Source of the DNA: Alphaproteobacteria bacterium
GTDB taxonomy: Bacteria > Pseudomonadota > Alphaproteobacteria > Micropepsales > Micropepsaceae
DNA length: 64,000 bases
Assembly (NCBI GenBank): GCA_019247845.1
Contig: JAFBAL010000038.1
Coordinates: 62,001-126,000 of the forward strand
Reading direction: 5' to 3'
Part shown: positions 63,878 to 64,000 of the stretch, piece by piece
Layout of the letters: every line of letters begins with the position of its first letter
Position numbering within the stretch: position 1 is the stretch's first letter
Position numbers and translations under genes: made by a program
Notes under the pieces: model-generated
What the model was told of the DNA's origin: nothing
The model's database searches: none
Seen by the model: the letters and a program-made list of their open reading frames with translations, nothing else

Positions 63878-64000
63878 CCTTCTCCAGCCGCCCGCGGATG
63901 ATCGCTTCCGCTTCGCTGACGATGCGCGCGATCAGCTCCTGGCACGTCGGGATGTCGTGGATCAGGCCCTGCGTCTGTCCGGCCGACCAGATGCCGGCGT
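63867..64000 (-). CDS. nitronate monooxygenase family protein (C-terminus only)
   Basis: The last 44 residues of a gene running off the right edge: AGIWSAGQTQGLIHDIPTCQELIARIVSEAEAII. The WSAGQ...GLI.DIP.C.EL pattern closes nitronate monooxygenase/2-nitropropane dioxygenase enzymes, FMN proteins that oxidise nitronates. Rest not seen. Confidence 0.8.
   Translation of the reverse strand, partial: AGIWSAGQTQGLIHDIPTCQELIARIVSEAEAIIRGRLEKAIA

Overview
The window is dense, GC-rich (roughly two thirds G+C) bacterial chromosome with about 74 protein genes on both strands, many overlapping by ATGA or GTGA. Gene content points to an alphaproteobacterium: the aa3-type cytochrome oxidase subunit IV lies directly ahead of a split pntAA-pntAB-pntB transhydrogenase, glmM follows a short folP, and LolA, YciB, Lrp and AlkB versions look alphaproteobacterial. 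I cannot name the genus. I see no rRNA, tRNA, insertion sequence, phage or CRISPR array, and codon use looks uniform, so this reads as core chromosome with environmental catabolic and stress modules.

Layout. 1-8.5 kb: a sigma-54 response regulator running off the left edge, a DUF2332/hydrolase pair, the coxIV-pnt operon, a CPBP protease and a GNAT enzyme, closed by a bidirectional terminator. 8.5-14.8 kb: an Asp-rich exported protein, mmsA, an orphan Phd-type antitoxin, gpsA-YCII-EVE, a TetR gene and lolA. 14.9-25.1 kb: polyamine genes (puuD-puuA and, 4.5 kb on, a spuC-like aminotransferase), a sulfotransferase, an autoregulated ArsR-SRPBCC-SRPBCC-GST operon, a DUF2914 protein, a MATE pump and a MOSC protein. 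25.2-25.4 kb holds a strong candidate small RNA. 25.4-32.9 kb: DUF4336, AlkB, a tyrosine phosphatase, GT25, exported DUF5666 and methyltransferase proteins, and a VOC-hydrolase-CoA hydrolase operon.

33-44 kb: a cupredoxin-histidine kinase-porin operon, an MHS transporter, Lrp, trxB, a LysR regulator and two tandem secreted HAF-like paralogues. 44-54 kb: an EF-G-like GTPase, OmpA-like and Cys-cluster proteins, aatA, DUF427/DUF486 proteins, a TPR protein, an RND outer-membrane factor and an aldo/keto reductase. 54-60 kb: a possible Arg-rich micropeptide, an acyl-CoA dehydrogenase pair, a Baeyer-Villiger-type monooxygenase, and divergent tetR/carotenoid oxygenase genes around a long palindrome. 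60-64 kb: yciB, a Sul-like folP, glmM, thiD and the end of a nitronate monooxygenase gene.

Most notable: a dihydropteroate synthase resembling mobile Sul2 sitting next to glmM; a roughly 150-nt intergenic RNA with its own promoter, paired stems, C-rich loops and terminator (and a weaker second candidate near 43.7 kb); and several promoters whose palindromic operators cover the -10 or the start codon, at least two with start codons at the predicted transcription start (leaderless).
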